This document shows positions 1 to 8,380 of a DNA stretch of 64,000 bases, piece by piece. Under the pieces are notes generated by a model, which saw only the letters and a program-made list of their open reading frames with translations, had not been told where the DNA came from and searched no databases. The position numbers and the translations under genes are program-made. The stretch is from positions 1 through 64,000 of the forward strand of contig CALXQU010000003.1 of NCBI GenBank assembly GCA_944390725.1, written 5' to 3'. Position 1 is the first letter of the stretch; each line of letters begins with the position of its first letter. The stretch is from an uncultured Spirochaetaceae bacterium (GTDB lineage Bacteria > Spirochaetota > Spirochaetia > Sphaerochaetales > Sphaerochaetaceae).

Positions 1-30
1 ATTACTCCTTATCTTCCATCTCTTGTGGAC

Positions 31-76
31 AAAACAAAGGAGCTGTCTCGAAAGCCTAGACTTTCTTAACAGCCCC
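31..76 (-). terminator. Rho-independent terminator of the oxoamine synthase gene
   Basis: Read on the minus strand, GGGGCTGT (76-69) pairs with ACAGCTCC (46-39). An inner GAAAG/CTTTC helix closes a six-base loop, and the T-rich run TTTGTTTT (38-31) follows. It starts about 25 bases after the stop codon of the gene that ends at 100. Confidence 0.8.
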
Positions 77-99
77 TCTGGATGGGTCCTATGCCTGCA

Positions 100-1272
100 T
101 CAGCCGTTGGCGAAGACCTCCGAGAAGGCATCAAGCGCCTCGTCGACAAGCTCCTCCGTGAGGGTGACCATGTAGCTTGTCCTCAGCATGCAGTCGCCAG
201 GCGCGACCGCGGGCGGCAGGACGGGATTGACGAAGACGCCGTGCTCGTAGAGCTGCTTCGCCTTCGTCAGCGTGTTCTCCAGGCTGCTGGTGTATATGGG
301 GATGATCGGTGCTTCCGAGTCCTTTATCGGGATTCCCCTGCTGCGGAAGCCCTGGCGTGCGTACTCCGTGATTTCCATCAGGCGCTGCGGCAGCTCCGGA
401 TGCGCCTCGAGGTGCCTCAGCGCGGCAAGGGCCGCTGCGCATGTCGCCGGCGTCATGGAGGCAGAGAATATGAAGGGCCTTGAGTTGTGCCTCACGTATT
501 CGCATACCTCCTCGGATGCTGCCATATAGCCGCCGAGGCTCGCGAGCGACTTCGAGAAGGTACCCATTATCACATCGACCTTGTCCTCGAGCCCGAAGTG
601 GCTTGCCGTTCCGCGGCCGCCCTCTCCGATGACTCCCAGGCCATGGGCATCATCCACCATGACCCTCGCGCCGTATTTCTCAGCAAGGCGGCAGATCTCA
701 GGAAGCTTGGCTATGTCGCCGCCCATGGAGAACACGCCATCGGTGACGATGAGGATGCCTGCCTCCTCCGGCACGGAGGCCAGCTTCTTCTCCAGGTCCG
801 CCATATCGCTGTGGCGGTAGCGGAGCATCTTCCCCAGCGAGAGGCGGCAGCCGTCGTATATGCTTGCATGGTTCTCCCTGTCGCAGAGCACATAGTCTCC
901 ATGGCCCACGAGCGCGCTGATTATGCCGAGATTCGACTGGAAGCCGGTTGAGAATGTCACGCATCCGTCCTTGTGCAGGAAGGAGGCGAGCTCCGCCTCG
1001 AGCTCAAGGTGCATCCTCAGCGTGCCGTTGAGGAACCGCGAGCCTGAGCAGCCTGTCCCCAGGTCCCTGAGGGCATCGGCAGCCGCAGCGATGACATCCG
1101 GGTTTATCGTGAGCCCGAGATAGTTGTTGGAGCCGAGCATTATGCGGCGTGCGCCTTCCATGATGACGACAGTGTCCTGCTTGGACTCAAGGGCATGGAA
1201 GTAGGGATATATCCCTTTCTCCCGGCACTCCCTGGCAAGCGTATATGAGCTGCATTTCGAGAATATGTCCAT
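100..1272 (-). CDS. PLP-dependent alpha-oxoamine synthase, serine palmitoyltransferase-like
   Basis: This class II aminotransferase-fold enzyme (390 residues, usual family length) would condense an amino acid with an acyl-CoA by decarboxylation. The PLP lysine is K241 in GTFSKSLASLGGY, and VDDAHGLGV (206-214) supplies the cofactor-binding Asp and His. GSRFLNGTL (78-86), DMADLEK and the C-terminal GVFVNPVLPP match bacterial serine palmitoyltransferases of the Bacteroides type more closely than BioF or Kbl, as I remember those sequences, so sphingoid-base synthesis is the preferred guess. The ATG at 1272 is chosen because AAAGGGGA lies directly before it; a TTG five codons upstream is in frame. 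It is transcribed alone. No biotin or other sphingolipid genes are adjacent. 8-amino-7-oxononanoate synthase remains possible. Confidence 0.8.
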   Translation of the reverse strand: MDIFSKCSSYTLARECREKGIYPYFHALESKQDTVVIMEGARRIMLGSNNYLGLTINPDVIAAAADALRDLGTGCSGSRFLNGTLRMHLELEAELASFLHKDGCVTFSTGFQSNLGIISALVGHGDYVLCDRENHASIYDGCRLSLGKMLRYRHSDMADLEKKLASVPEEAGILIVTDGVFSMGGDIAKLPEICRLAEKYGARVMVDDAHGLGVIGEGGRGTASHFGLEDKVDVIMGTFSKSLASLGGYMAASEEVCEYVRHNSRPFIFSASMTPATCAAALAALRHLEAHPELPQRLMEITEYARQGFRSRGIPIKDSEAPIIPIYTSSLENTLTKAKQLYEHGVFVNPVLPPAVAPGDCMLRTSYMVTLTEELVDEALDAFSEVFANG

Positions 1273-1390
1273 CTGTTCCCCTTTCAACTGAGCATTTCCG
1301 CGCCTTGGGCGGATGTTATTGTCAGGTATAGGCTATTTTGTTTCCCGCCTGCTAATCAAGGGGTCCCCGGCTCAGTGGAGGCTGATTGCC

Positions 1391-2506
1391 TCAGGCGTAG
1401 TCCGGGTCGATATTGAACTTGAATGTGTAGGTGGGGAAGGCCTCTGTGAGGGCCTTTGCCGCCTGTGCCCTGAACTGCGCGTAGTTCGTGACGGAGAAAT
1501 CGACCACGACATCGAAGTGCACCCTCGAATCCTCGAAGTGGATGTGGAAGGCATGGATGCCTATCACGCCGCCTGAGACTCCCTTGAGCACCTTGAGCAC
1601 CTCAGCCTTCATCAGGCGCACGACAGGGTTGCTGCTGTTGACGGCGTACATGCCGAATGTCATGTAGATGCCCATCTCGGAGAATATCTCCTCCTGTGCG
1701 TCCGTCATGGCGTCGAAGACTTCCTCGGCAGAGGCCGATGACGGCACTTCGACGTTGCAGGTGCCGATCATCCGCGAAGGCCCGTAGGTATGTATCTGTA
1801 TGTCATAGCCCCCGGAGAGGGGAGGATGCCTGGCGATGATGCCCCTGAGCTGGCTCACCATATCCTTCGACGGCCGTTCCCCGACGATGGTGGATACGGT
1901 CTCGATGACGCTCCTGAAGCCCGTATAGAAGATGAAGATGCTGACGACCAGCCCGGCCCAGCCATCTATGTGCAGGTCGGTGAATGTCCCAAGCAGCCCT
2001 GCCACGATCGTCACCGAGGTGATGAGCACGTCGGAAAGCGCATCCGCCCCTGAGGCGCTGAGCGCTTCCGAATCGATCTGCCTTCCCGCCTTGGCCGCCA
2101 TGCGCCAGAGGAAGAGCTTGGCGCCGATTGATGCCAGCAGCATCAGCAGCATCACCGCATTGAGCGATACGTCCTCGGGATGCATTATCCTCTCGACCGA
2201 TGTGGAGAGGAAGGCCGTTCCCGTCACGATGACGAAGATGGCGACGAAGAGGGCGGAGATGTATTCGATCCGCCCGAATCCGAGCGGGTGCGAGTGCGTC
2301 GGCTTGCGCTTCGAGATCTCGAAGCCGGCTACCGTGACCAGCAGGGAGAGGGAATCCGATGCGTTGTTGACGGCATCGGAAAGGATGGCGACAGAGCCTG
2401 AGAGGAGGCCGACGGCCACCTTGGCTGCCGCTATCAGCAGGTTAATCGATATCCCTATCAGCGAGGATCTCTTGAGTATGCGGTTCCGTTCAGATGCATC
2501 TACCAT
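1391..2506 (-). CDS. Cation diffusion facilitator family transporter
   Basis: Inner-membrane CDF exporter for divalent metal cations (371 residues). About five or six hydrophobic segments occupy residues 14-205. The metal-site helix reads SDAVNNASDSLS (near residues 43-54), and THSHPLGFGRIEY is the usual motif before TM3. The C-terminal 150 residues form the cytoplasmic dimerisation domain, with HAFHIHFEDSRVHFDV near the end. The metal (Zn, Mn or Fe) cannot be read from the sequence. The second of two close ATGs is preferred, because an extended -10 box ends 9 bases before it and only 3 before the first. It is divergent from yqeC. Confidence 0.9.
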   Translation of the reverse strand: MVDASERNRILKRSSLIGISINLLIAAAKVAVGLLSGSVAILSDAVNNASDSLSLLVTVAGFEISKRKPTHSHPLGFGRIEYISALFVAIFVIVTGTAFLSTSVERIMHPEDVSLNAVMLLMLLASIGAKLFLWRMAAKAGRQIDSEALSASGADALSDVLITSVTIVAGLLGTFTDLHIDGWAGLVVSIFIFYTGFRSVIETVSTIVGERPSKDMVSQLRGIIARHPPLSGGYDIQIHTYGPSRMIGTCNVEVPSSASAEEVFDAMTDAQEEIFSEMGIYMTFGMYAVNSSNPVVRLMKAEVLKVLKGVSGGVIGIHAFHIHFEDSRVHFDVVVDFSVTNYAQFRAQAAKALTEAFPTYTFKFNIDPDYA

Positions 2507-2515
2507 TGGCATGGA

Positions 2516-2524
2516 AGTATATCA
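2516..2524 (-). promoter_or_regulatory. Extended -10 box of the cation transporter gene
   Basis: TGATATACT on the minus strand. The hexamer ends 9 bases before the ATG at 2506 and there is no Shine-Dalgarno, which suggests a leaderless or near-leaderless transcript. Confidence 0.6.
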
Positions 2525-2577
2525 GAACGCCGGTGATAGGTGAATTACGTTTGCCGCAGCTTACCGGGGCTGTCATG

Positions 2578-2586
2578 TGCTATAAT
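2578..2586 (+). promoter_or_regulatory. Extended -10 box of yqeC
   Basis: TGCTATAAT is a perfect extended -10. Seven bases separate it from the ATG at 2594, so the transcript should start at or one or two bases from the start codon. Confidence 0.7.
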
Positions 2587-2593
2587 CGCTCTC

Positions 2594-3274
2594 ATGCAGC
2601 TGTGCGCTTTCCTCGAGCCGTACTGCGGCTCATTCATATCGATAACGGGCGGCGGCGGGAAGACATCGCTGATGTCGCTCCTCGGCCGCCATTTCCGCAG
2701 CAGGGGAAGGAGCGTCCTCCTTACCACGACCACCAAGGTCATGTCCCCGCGCCTCCATGACTATGGCCAGGATACCATATTCGGCGATGAATCGGTCCTG
2801 GGCTACCGTCCCCGCAGCGGCGAGGTCGTCTTCTATGCCGAGCACAGCACGATGGATATGAAGAAGTGGATCGCTCCGCGGGAGGAGGCCCTTGCCGCGC
2901 TTGCTGGCTTCTACGATGTCGTCATCGCCGAGGCCGATGGCTCCAGGGGGCTGCCGCTGAAGGTCCATACCGACCGCGATCCGGTGATGAATCCGCTCAC
3001 CGATACGACGATTGCCGTGATGGGGCTCTGGGGAATAGGCGACAGGATCTGCTCTTCCGTCTTCGGTGACGGCCGCGACGGTGATGTCGGCAGGGAATAC
3101 CTGCAATGGTATATCGACAGTCCGGAGGGGCTTGCCAAGGGAATGGCCGGCAGGAAGGTCTTCGTCTTCAATGGCGCTGACTCGTATCCTGCCGATATCA
3201 TCAGGGAGCTCAGCATCCCGCAGGGCATCGAGGCGGTCATCGCGTCGGTAAGGGAGGACAGGGTCTATGGATGA
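2594..3274 (+). CDS. yqeC: YqeC family selenium-dependent molybdenum hydroxylase accessory protein
   Basis: Putative NTPase of the YqeC family (226 residues), which is found beside selenium-dependent molybdenum hydroxylase genes and is thought to help cofactor maturation. A P-loop, ITGGGGKTS, lies at residues 17-25. AEADGSRGLPLK near the middle is the family hallmark. The start is placed at 2594 because a consensus extended -10 sits 7 bases upstream; an ATG at 2540 is in frame but lies before the promoter. It overlaps yqeB by 8 bases, so the two are probably co-translated. No hydroxylase gene is in the window. Confidence 0.85.
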   Translation: MQLCAFLEPYCGSFISITGGGGKTSLMSLLGRHFRSRGRSVLLTTTTKVMSPRLHDYGQDTIFGDESVLGYRPRSGEVVFYAEHSTMDMKKWIAPREEALAALAGFYDVVIAEADGSRGLPLKVHTDRDPVMNPLTDTTIAVMGLWGIGDRICSSVFGDGRDGDVGREYLQWYIDSPEGLAKGMAGRKVFVFNGADSYPADIIRELSIPQGIEAVIASVREDRVYG

Positions 3275-4085
3275 TCTCATCCTCGTAAGGGGCGCCGGCG
3301 ACCTTGCATCAGGCGTCATCGCTAGGCTCGTGAGGGCAGGCTTCCATGTCGCTGCCCTGGAGACGGAGAGGCCGATGTCGATAAGGCGCACGGTATCGTT
3401 CTCGGAGGCCGTCTATGATGGCAGCTGCTTCGTCGAGGATATCGAGGGGGTGCTCGTCCATTCGCCCGAGGAGGCCTGGGAAGCCATCGGTGAAGGCAGG
3501 GTACCTGTCGCGGTCGACCCCGATATGCACATGCCGTTCCATCCCTTCTGCCTTGTCGATGCCATCATCGCCAAGCGCAACCTGGGCACGAGGAAGGGGA
3601 TGGCTCCCCTCGTGATTGCGCTCGGGCCCGGATTCGAGGCAGGCGTCGATGCCGACTGCGTCATCGAGACCAAGCGCGGCCATACCCTCGGGCGCGTCAT
3701 CCGCTCAGGCACTGCGATCCCCAATACCGGCATCCCCGGGGTAATCGGGGGCTTCTCCTCCGAGCGCGTGATGCATTCCCCTGCTTCAGGTATCTTCCGC
3801 ACCGCGAGGGAGATCGGCGACATCGTCTCTGCCGGCGATACTATCGCCTATGTCGGGGATGCTCCGGTGAAGGCTGCCATCGGCGGCAAGCTGAGGGGCC
3901 TGCTGCATGATGGGCTCTATGTCCAGGAGGGGCTGAAGGTGGCGGATGTCGATCCGCGTGGTGAGGCTGCCGACCATCTTACCGTGTCCGATAAGGCGCT
4001 GGCCATCGGCGGAGGGGTGCTTGAGGCGCTTGCCGGCTTCATCATGGGCGGTTCCCACCTTGTTTTGCAAGGCTCTCGATGTTAG
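3267..4085 (+). CDS. yqeB: YqeB family (EF2563) selenium-dependent molybdenum hydroxylase system protein
   Basis: This 272-residue protein starts with the Rossmann-like DLILVRGAGDLASGV (3-17), followed by HPFCLVDAIIAKRN near residue 90 and SGIFRTAREIGDIVSAGD in the biotinyl/barrel-like C-terminal half. These match the EF2563/YqeB family that accompanies selenium-dependent molybdenum hydroxylases; related XdhC proteins bind or insert molybdenum cofactor. The exact biochemical role is not established for the family. It lies downstream of and overlaps yqeC. Its TAG stop is inside the -10 box of proA. Confidence 0.85.
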   Translation: MDDLILVRGAGDLASGVIARLVRAGFHVAALETERPMSIRRTVSFSEAVYDGSCFVEDIEGVLVHSPEEAWEAIGEGRVPVAVDPDMHMPFHPFCLVDAIIAKRNLGTRKGMAPLVIALGPGFEAGVDADCVIETKRGHTLGRVIRSGTAIPNTGIPGVIGGFSSERVMHSPASGIFRTAREIGDIVSAGDTIAYVGDAPVKAAIGGKLRGLLHDGLYVQEGLKVADVDPRGEAADHLTVSDKALAIGGGVLEALAGFIMGGSHLVLQGSRC

Positions 4086-4088
4086 TCT
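4080..4088 (+). promoter_or_regulatory. Extended -10 box of proA
   Basis: TGTTAGTCT, with six bases (4089-4094) before the ATG at 4095 and no Shine-Dalgarno. It overlaps the stop codon of yqeB, so proBA can be transcribed separately from yqeCB. Confidence 0.55.
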
Positions 4089-4094
4089 GTAGCC

Positions 4095-5387
4095 ATGGTT
4101 GGAAACGAACTGAGAAACGAGGTCGCCGCATTGCGCAGGGCAGCGGCCGTCCTTGCTGCGTCAGATGACAGGACTAGGCAGAGGGCACTGTTCCTCATGG
4201 CTGCGGCGATACTCTCCTCCAGGGAGGAGATCCGCAGGGCCAATGATGAGGATATAGCGAAGGCGAAGGAGGACGGGATCTCACCGTCGCTGCTCCACCG
4301 CCTTGAGTTCACCGATGAGAAGGTCGCCACCGCCGTGAAGGGGGTCAGGGAGCTTGCCATGCTGCCCGATCCGATCGGCAGGACGCTGGTGAAGCGGGAG
4401 CTCGATCCCGGCTTCGTGCTCGAGAAGAGGACGTTCCCCATCGGGGTGATCGCCATGATCTTCGAGGCCCGTCCCGATGCGCTGGTGCAGATGGCAGGGC
4501 TCTGCCTCAGGTCGGGCAATACGGTCGTGCTCAAGGGCGGAAGGGAGGCCCTCAATACCAACAGGGTGCTCTGCCGCATCATCCTCGAGGCCACTGCAGA
4601 GGCTGTCGGCTGCGCATGGCTCCTAGGCATCGAGAACCGTGCCGATGTCGATGCCCTCCTTTCGATGGAGGGGCTGATTGACCTCATCATCCCCCGCGGC
4701 TCCAATAGCTTCGTGCGCCATGTGATGGATAATACGAGGATACCAGTGCTCGGCCATGCCGATGGCATCTGCTCAGTATTCATCGATGAGAGCGCCGACC
4801 TCGATATGGCCGTGAGGATTTCCGTTGATGCCAAGTGCCAGTATCCTGCCGCCTGCAATGCGGCGGAGACGTTCCTTGTGCATGAGGCCATTGCCGCCCG
4901 TTTCCTGCCCATGCTTGCCGATGCGTTCCGCCAGCGCGGGGTGAGGATGCACTGCACGGATGAGGTGCTGCGCTATATCCCAGATGGGATAAGGGCCACG
5001 GAGATGGATTTCGATACCGAGTACCTTGCCCTTGAGTGCGCGATCAGGACCGTATCGTCCATCGATGAGGCGATAAGCCATATAGCTAGGCATTCATCGC
5101 ACCATACCGATGCCATCATCACCTCGAGCATGGAGAACAGGGACAGGTTCTTCTCGCTCGTTGACAGCGCCGATGTCTTCTGCAATGCCTCGACGCGCTT
5201 CTCCGATGGCTTCCGCTTCGGCCTCGGCGCGGAGGTGGGCATCTCGACATCGAAGATCCATGCCAGGGGACCGGTGGGGCTTGAGGGGCTGATGACGACG
5301 AAGTGGCTGCTGTCCGGCAGCGGCGAGACCGTCGCCGAGTATTCCGGAGCCGGAGGCAGGGCCTTCCACCATAAGGACCTGATCTGA
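4095..5387 (+). CDS. proA: Glutamate-5-semialdehyde dehydrogenase (gamma-glutamyl phosphate reductase)
   Basis: Second step of proline synthesis: NADPH-dependent reduction of glutamyl-5-phosphate to glutamate semialdehyde. The length of 430 residues is typical. The catalytic cysteine is in YPAACNAAET (near residue 255), and VVLKGGREALNTN and the C-terminal FGLGAEVGISTSKIHARGPVGLEGL are ProA signatures. It precedes proB with a one-base overlap (TGATG), the reverse of the common proB-proA order. A leaderless start is likely. Confidence 0.97.
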   Translation: MVGNELRNEVAALRRAAAVLAASDDRTRQRALFLMAAAILSSREEIRRANDEDIAKAKEDGISPSLLHRLEFTDEKVATAVKGVRELAMLPDPIGRTLVKRELDPGFVLEKRTFPIGVIAMIFEARPDALVQMAGLCLRSGNTVVLKGGREALNTNRVLCRIILEATAEAVGCAWLLGIENRADVDALLSMEGLIDLIIPRGSNSFVRHVMDNTRIPVLGHADGICSVFIDESADLDMAVRISVDAKCQYPAACNAAETFLVHEAIAARFLPMLADAFRQRGVRMHCTDEVLRYIPDGIRATEMDFDTEYLALECAIRTVSSIDEAISHIARHSSHHTDAIITSSMENRDRFFSLVDSADVFCNASTRFSDGFRFGLGAEVGISTSKIHARGPVGLEGLMTTKWLLSGSGETVAEYSGAGGRAFHHKDLI

Positions 5388-6514
5388 TGGGCAGGGATTT
5401 CTCTCATGTGAAGCGCATCGTCATCAAGGCCGGAACCAACATCCTCTCATCGAAGGATGGCATAAACATGGAGCGGGTGCGCAGCATCGTCGACCAGATC
5501 GCTGCCGCCAGGGAGAAGGGCTATCAGGTGCTGCTCGTCTCCTCAGGAGCCGTAGGCCTCGGCGCCAAGGCCCTCCACCATAACAGCCCCGTCGTCTATA
5601 TCGCGATGAGGCAGGCCTGCGCGGCTATCGGCAATCCTGTGCTGATGAATGCCTACAGCCAGGAATTCGCCCGGCACAACATGCTCTGCGGGCAGGCGCT
5701 GATCACGCGCTTCGACCTCAACAACAGGACAAGCTACAACAACCTCAGGCAGTCGGTCTCGATGCTGCTGGCGCTTGGCGTCGTGCCTATCTTCAACGAG
5801 AATGACGTGGTCTCCACAGCGATGGTGCGCAACCAGTTCGGCGACAACGATACGATGAGCGCCATGATCGCCTCCAAGATAGATGCCGACCTCCTCATCC
5901 TCCTTACCGATATCGACGGGATATACACGGGCAATCCTAAGAAGGACAGCAGCGCGGTGTTCCTGCCGGAGATCCGCGAGCTCACGCCGGAGGTCTTCTC
6001 TTATGCGAAGGGGGCAGGGTCACAGTTCGCTACAGGCGGCATGAAGACCAAGCTCCTTGCCGCCGAAATCGCGCAGAAGGGCGGCTGCGGCACGGTAATC
6101 GCCTCAGGCTATGAGGATGATGTGATCGAGAGGATACTGGCAGGCGACGAGGTCGGGACATACATACTTCCTGCCGAGCGCATCAGCCAGCGCCAGCGAT
6201 GGATACTCAATACCTCGTATGAAGGGGCAATCATGGTCGATGGTGGCGCGAAGGAGGCCCTCCTTGCCCATAAGAGCCTGCTCCCGAGCGGGGTCAGGGG
6301 CGTCAAGGGCGTGTTCAGCGCAGGCGAGGTCGTTGCTATAATGGACAGCGAAGGCAATGTCTTCGCCAAGGCGGTCCCGTATTTCGACAGCACCGAGCTG
6401 GAGATCCTTCAGGGCCATAAGAGCTATGAGATAGAGACACTGCTAGGAGGAGGTAAGAAGGATGTGGTCTTCCGCCCGGAGGATCTCGCCTTCATCATCA
6501 ATGAGCGAGTATAA
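5387..6514 (+). CDS. proB: Glutamate 5-kinase with PUA domain
   Basis: First, feedback-regulated step of proline synthesis (ATP + glutamate). The amino acid kinase domain starts with RIVIKAGTNILSS; FNENDVVST and LTDIDGIYTGNP are substrate and nucleotide motifs. The last 100 residues form a PUA domain (VKGVFSAGEVVAIMDSEG and onward). Length is 375, as in full-length ProB. It is coupled to proA by TGATG and overlaps the next gene by 14 bases, giving a proA-proB-unknown-hydrolase operon. Confidence 0.97.
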   Translation: MGRDFSHVKRIVIKAGTNILSSKDGINMERVRSIVDQIAAAREKGYQVLLVSSGAVGLGAKALHHNSPVVYIAMRQACAAIGNPVLMNAYSQEFARHNMLCGQALITRFDLNNRTSYNNLRQSVSMLLALGVVPIFNENDVVSTAMVRNQFGDNDTMSAMIASKIDADLLILLTDIDGIYTGNPKKDSSAVFLPEIRELTPEVFSYAKGAGSQFATGGMKTKLLAAEIAQKGGCGTVIASGYEDDVIERILAGDEVGTYILPAERISQRQRWILNTSYEGAIMVDGGAKEALLAHKSLLPSGVRGVKGVFSAGEVVAIMDSEGNVFAKAVPYFDSTELEILQGHKSYEIETLLGGGKKDVVFRPEDLAFIINERV

Positions 6515-7424
6515 GGTACTTCATCGCATGCAGGACCTCGGGCTGAGGATATCCTCCCTTTACAGGCAGGAGCAGCTTGCCATCGGCATAATCGACATCT
6601 CCACCAGGGAAGCGCTGATGTCGACGCTCAGCTGGTATACGGAGAACATGAGCAACATCTACGTGATGACGACGCAGTCCAGGATGGATGACGGGTCCGT
6701 GCAGGATGCATTCCCCGATGTGAACTACATCGTCTTCAAGAATGTCTGCTCGTCGGGGCGCTACATCAACGCGCTTGCCGATGAGTGCTATGCTACGTAT
6801 TTCCTCGTGGTCCGCACGGACTGCCAGCTGATCGCATTCGAAGGGGAGAAGCTGATGGCGATGATGGGCGAGCGCAACCATCCTGCCATCATCTGCCCCG
6901 TGATGATATCCTCTGCCGGCGATATACTGCCGACGCTGCAGGCCCCGTACATCAAGGGGCGCCTCGTCGATCCGATATCATTCATCCCTACCATAGAGGA
7001 GGACCTCGAGGAGGAGACCCTCTATCCCATGATGGAGCTCGGGCTCTACGACAGGGCGCTCTTCCAGCGCCTGAGGGCCTATGACACGCTGATCATGGGG
7101 GAGTTCTACCAGGCGATGGACTTCGGCGTCAGGTGCTTCCTCTTCGGCTACAGGCTCTTCACGACAAGGGCCCTGGCGATACAGTTCCCCGACAGGATCT
7201 CCATAATCGAGGACCGCTCGCTCTGCGACGGGGCCAGCCGCTTCTATACCAAGGCCCTCTCGATCAGGCATATAGCCGGCAAGAACGTGGTGGAGAAGTG
7301 GAAGCCGTATGTAGACAAGGAAGTCCTCAATGACGAGGTGAAGAAGAAGCAGATCATCCTGCAGAAGACCGATTTCCAGTCGCTGGTCGCGAAATGGAAG
7401 GTCAGGGAAGGAGCCGGAAGCTGA
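6501..7424 (+). CDS. Protein of unknown function, possibly glycosyltransferase-like
   Basis: A 307-residue soluble protein that I do not firmly recognise. It has no signal peptide or membrane segment. IYVMTTQSRMDDG, then a region around YFLVVRTDCQLIAFEGEKL with an R-T-D-C element, alternate with predicted strands, which loosely recalls GT-A nucleotide-sugar transferases; this is weak. The C-terminus is lysine-rich (EVKKKQIILQKTDFQSLVAKWK). The ATG at 6501 overlaps the proB stop by 14 bases, and the TGA overlaps the next ATG, so it is translationally coupled on both sides. Being embedded in the proline operon does not by itself imply a proline function. Confidence 0.7.
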   Translation: MSEYKVLHRMQDLGLRISSLYRQEQLAIGIIDISTREALMSTLSWYTENMSNIYVMTTQSRMDDGSVQDAFPDVNYIVFKNVCSSGRYINALADECYATYFLVVRTDCQLIAFEGEKLMAMMGERNHPAIICPVMISSAGDILPTLQAPYIKGRLVDPISFIPTIEEDLEEETLYPMMELGLYDRALFQRLRAYDTLIMGEFYQAMDFGVRCFLFGYRLFTTRALAIQFPDRISIIEDRSLCDGASRFYTKALSIRHIAGKNVVEKWKPYVDKEVLNDEVKKKQIILQKTDFQSLVAKWKVREGAGS

Positions 7425-8350
7425 TGGATGCAAGGAGTGTATTGCTCGGCCTTCTCGGGCGCTTCCCGCAGAGGGGCGCGTCCGGATGCAGCCGCAGCCA
7501 TGTGATGGATGCCGATGGGTATTCCATGGAGAGGGTGTCGTATGAGACGGAGCCGGGTGAGGGGGTAAGCGCCTATCTCCTCCTGCCGGAGGGGAAGGGG
7601 CCACATCCTGCCATAGTCGCCTGCCATCAGCACAATGACGAGTACTTCGTCGGCAAGTCCGAGCCTGCCGGGCTGTTCTGCAGCATGTCGGGGGCATTCG
7701 GGGCTGCCTTCTGCCGCGCGGGATTCGCGGTCATCTGCCCGGACTGCCTCGGCTTCGAGGACAGGAGGCCGCCTGAGTTCGAGCGGAAGGCCAATCCGTT
7801 CCTCGAGGGGTTCGGCTATGAGCGCCATCTCTTCATCGATTATCTCCTGTCCGGGTCGACGCTGCAGGCCAAGTACATATCTGACCTCGTATGCGCCGTC
7901 GATGTCCTCGCATCGCTTCCGGAGGTAGACAGCTCGAGAATCGGCGTCTGCGGACATTCGCTTGGGGGCCAGGAGGCGCTGTGGCTCGGCTGGTATGATG
8001 AGCGGGTGAAGGCCGTTGCCTGCAGCTGCGGCACGGCGGAGATCCAGGACCTGCAGGACAGCTGCATCAACCACAATCTCGCCATGTACCTGCCAGGGCT
8101 GCTGGGAAAGGGCCTCGATATGCATTCCGTCATCGCATCTATGGCTCCCAAGCCGCTTATGCTGATGTATGGTGCCGATGACCCCATCTTCCCCTCATGG
8201 AGCGTTGCCGCGCTGGCAGGGAAGGCGGAGGAGGCATATGCGGAGAGAGGCGCCGCCGGCAGCTTCATCCACCGCTGCTATGGCCATGGCCACGGCTTCT
8301 ATCCTGAGATGCAGGAAGATGCCATCGGATTCATCGCAGACCATCTCTGA
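7424..8350 (+). CDS. Alpha/beta hydrolase, dienelactone hydrolase-like
   Basis: A cytoplasmic serine hydrolase of 308 residues. The nucleophile elbow is GHSLGG with S179. The other triad members are probably D252 (YGADDP) and H290 (GHGHGF). HQHND at residues 68-72 is where acetyl-xylan-esterase and dienelactone hydrolase relatives place the oxyanion loop. The substrate is unknown. The ATG shares one base with the preceding stop (TGATG). It is the last gene of the proA operon, followed directly by a perfect inverted repeat. Confidence 0.85.
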   Translation: MDARSVLLGLLGRFPQRGASGCSRSHVMDADGYSMERVSYETEPGEGVSAYLLLPEGKGPHPAIVACHQHNDEYFVGKSEPAGLFCSMSGAFGAAFCRAGFAVICPDCLGFEDRRPPEFERKANPFLEGFGYERHLFIDYLLSGSTLQAKYISDLVCAVDVLASLPEVDSSRIGVCGHSLGGQEALWLGWYDERVKAVACSCGTAEIQDLQDSCINHNLAMYLPGLLGKGLDMHSVIASMAPKPLMLMYGADDPIFPSWSVAALAGKAEEAYAERGAAGSFIHRCYGHGHGFYPEMQEDAIGFIADHL

Positions 8351-8357
8351 AATGGAA

Positions 8358-8377
8358 AGCAGGGCCGTGGCCCTGCT
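8358..8377. terminator. Bidirectional terminator between convergent genes
   Basis: AGCAGGGCC/GGCCCTGCT is a perfect nine-base inverted repeat. On the minus strand it is followed by TTTCCATTTC, and on the plus strand by CCTTC, so it best terminates pncB and may also stop the proA operon. Confidence 0.7.
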
Positions 8378-8380
8378 CCT

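Noticed and set aside
130..1123. Long open frames opposite the oxoamine synthase and many other GC-rich genes
   Set aside because: They mirror the codon bias of the real genes, have arginine/alanine-rich random composition and lack start signals.
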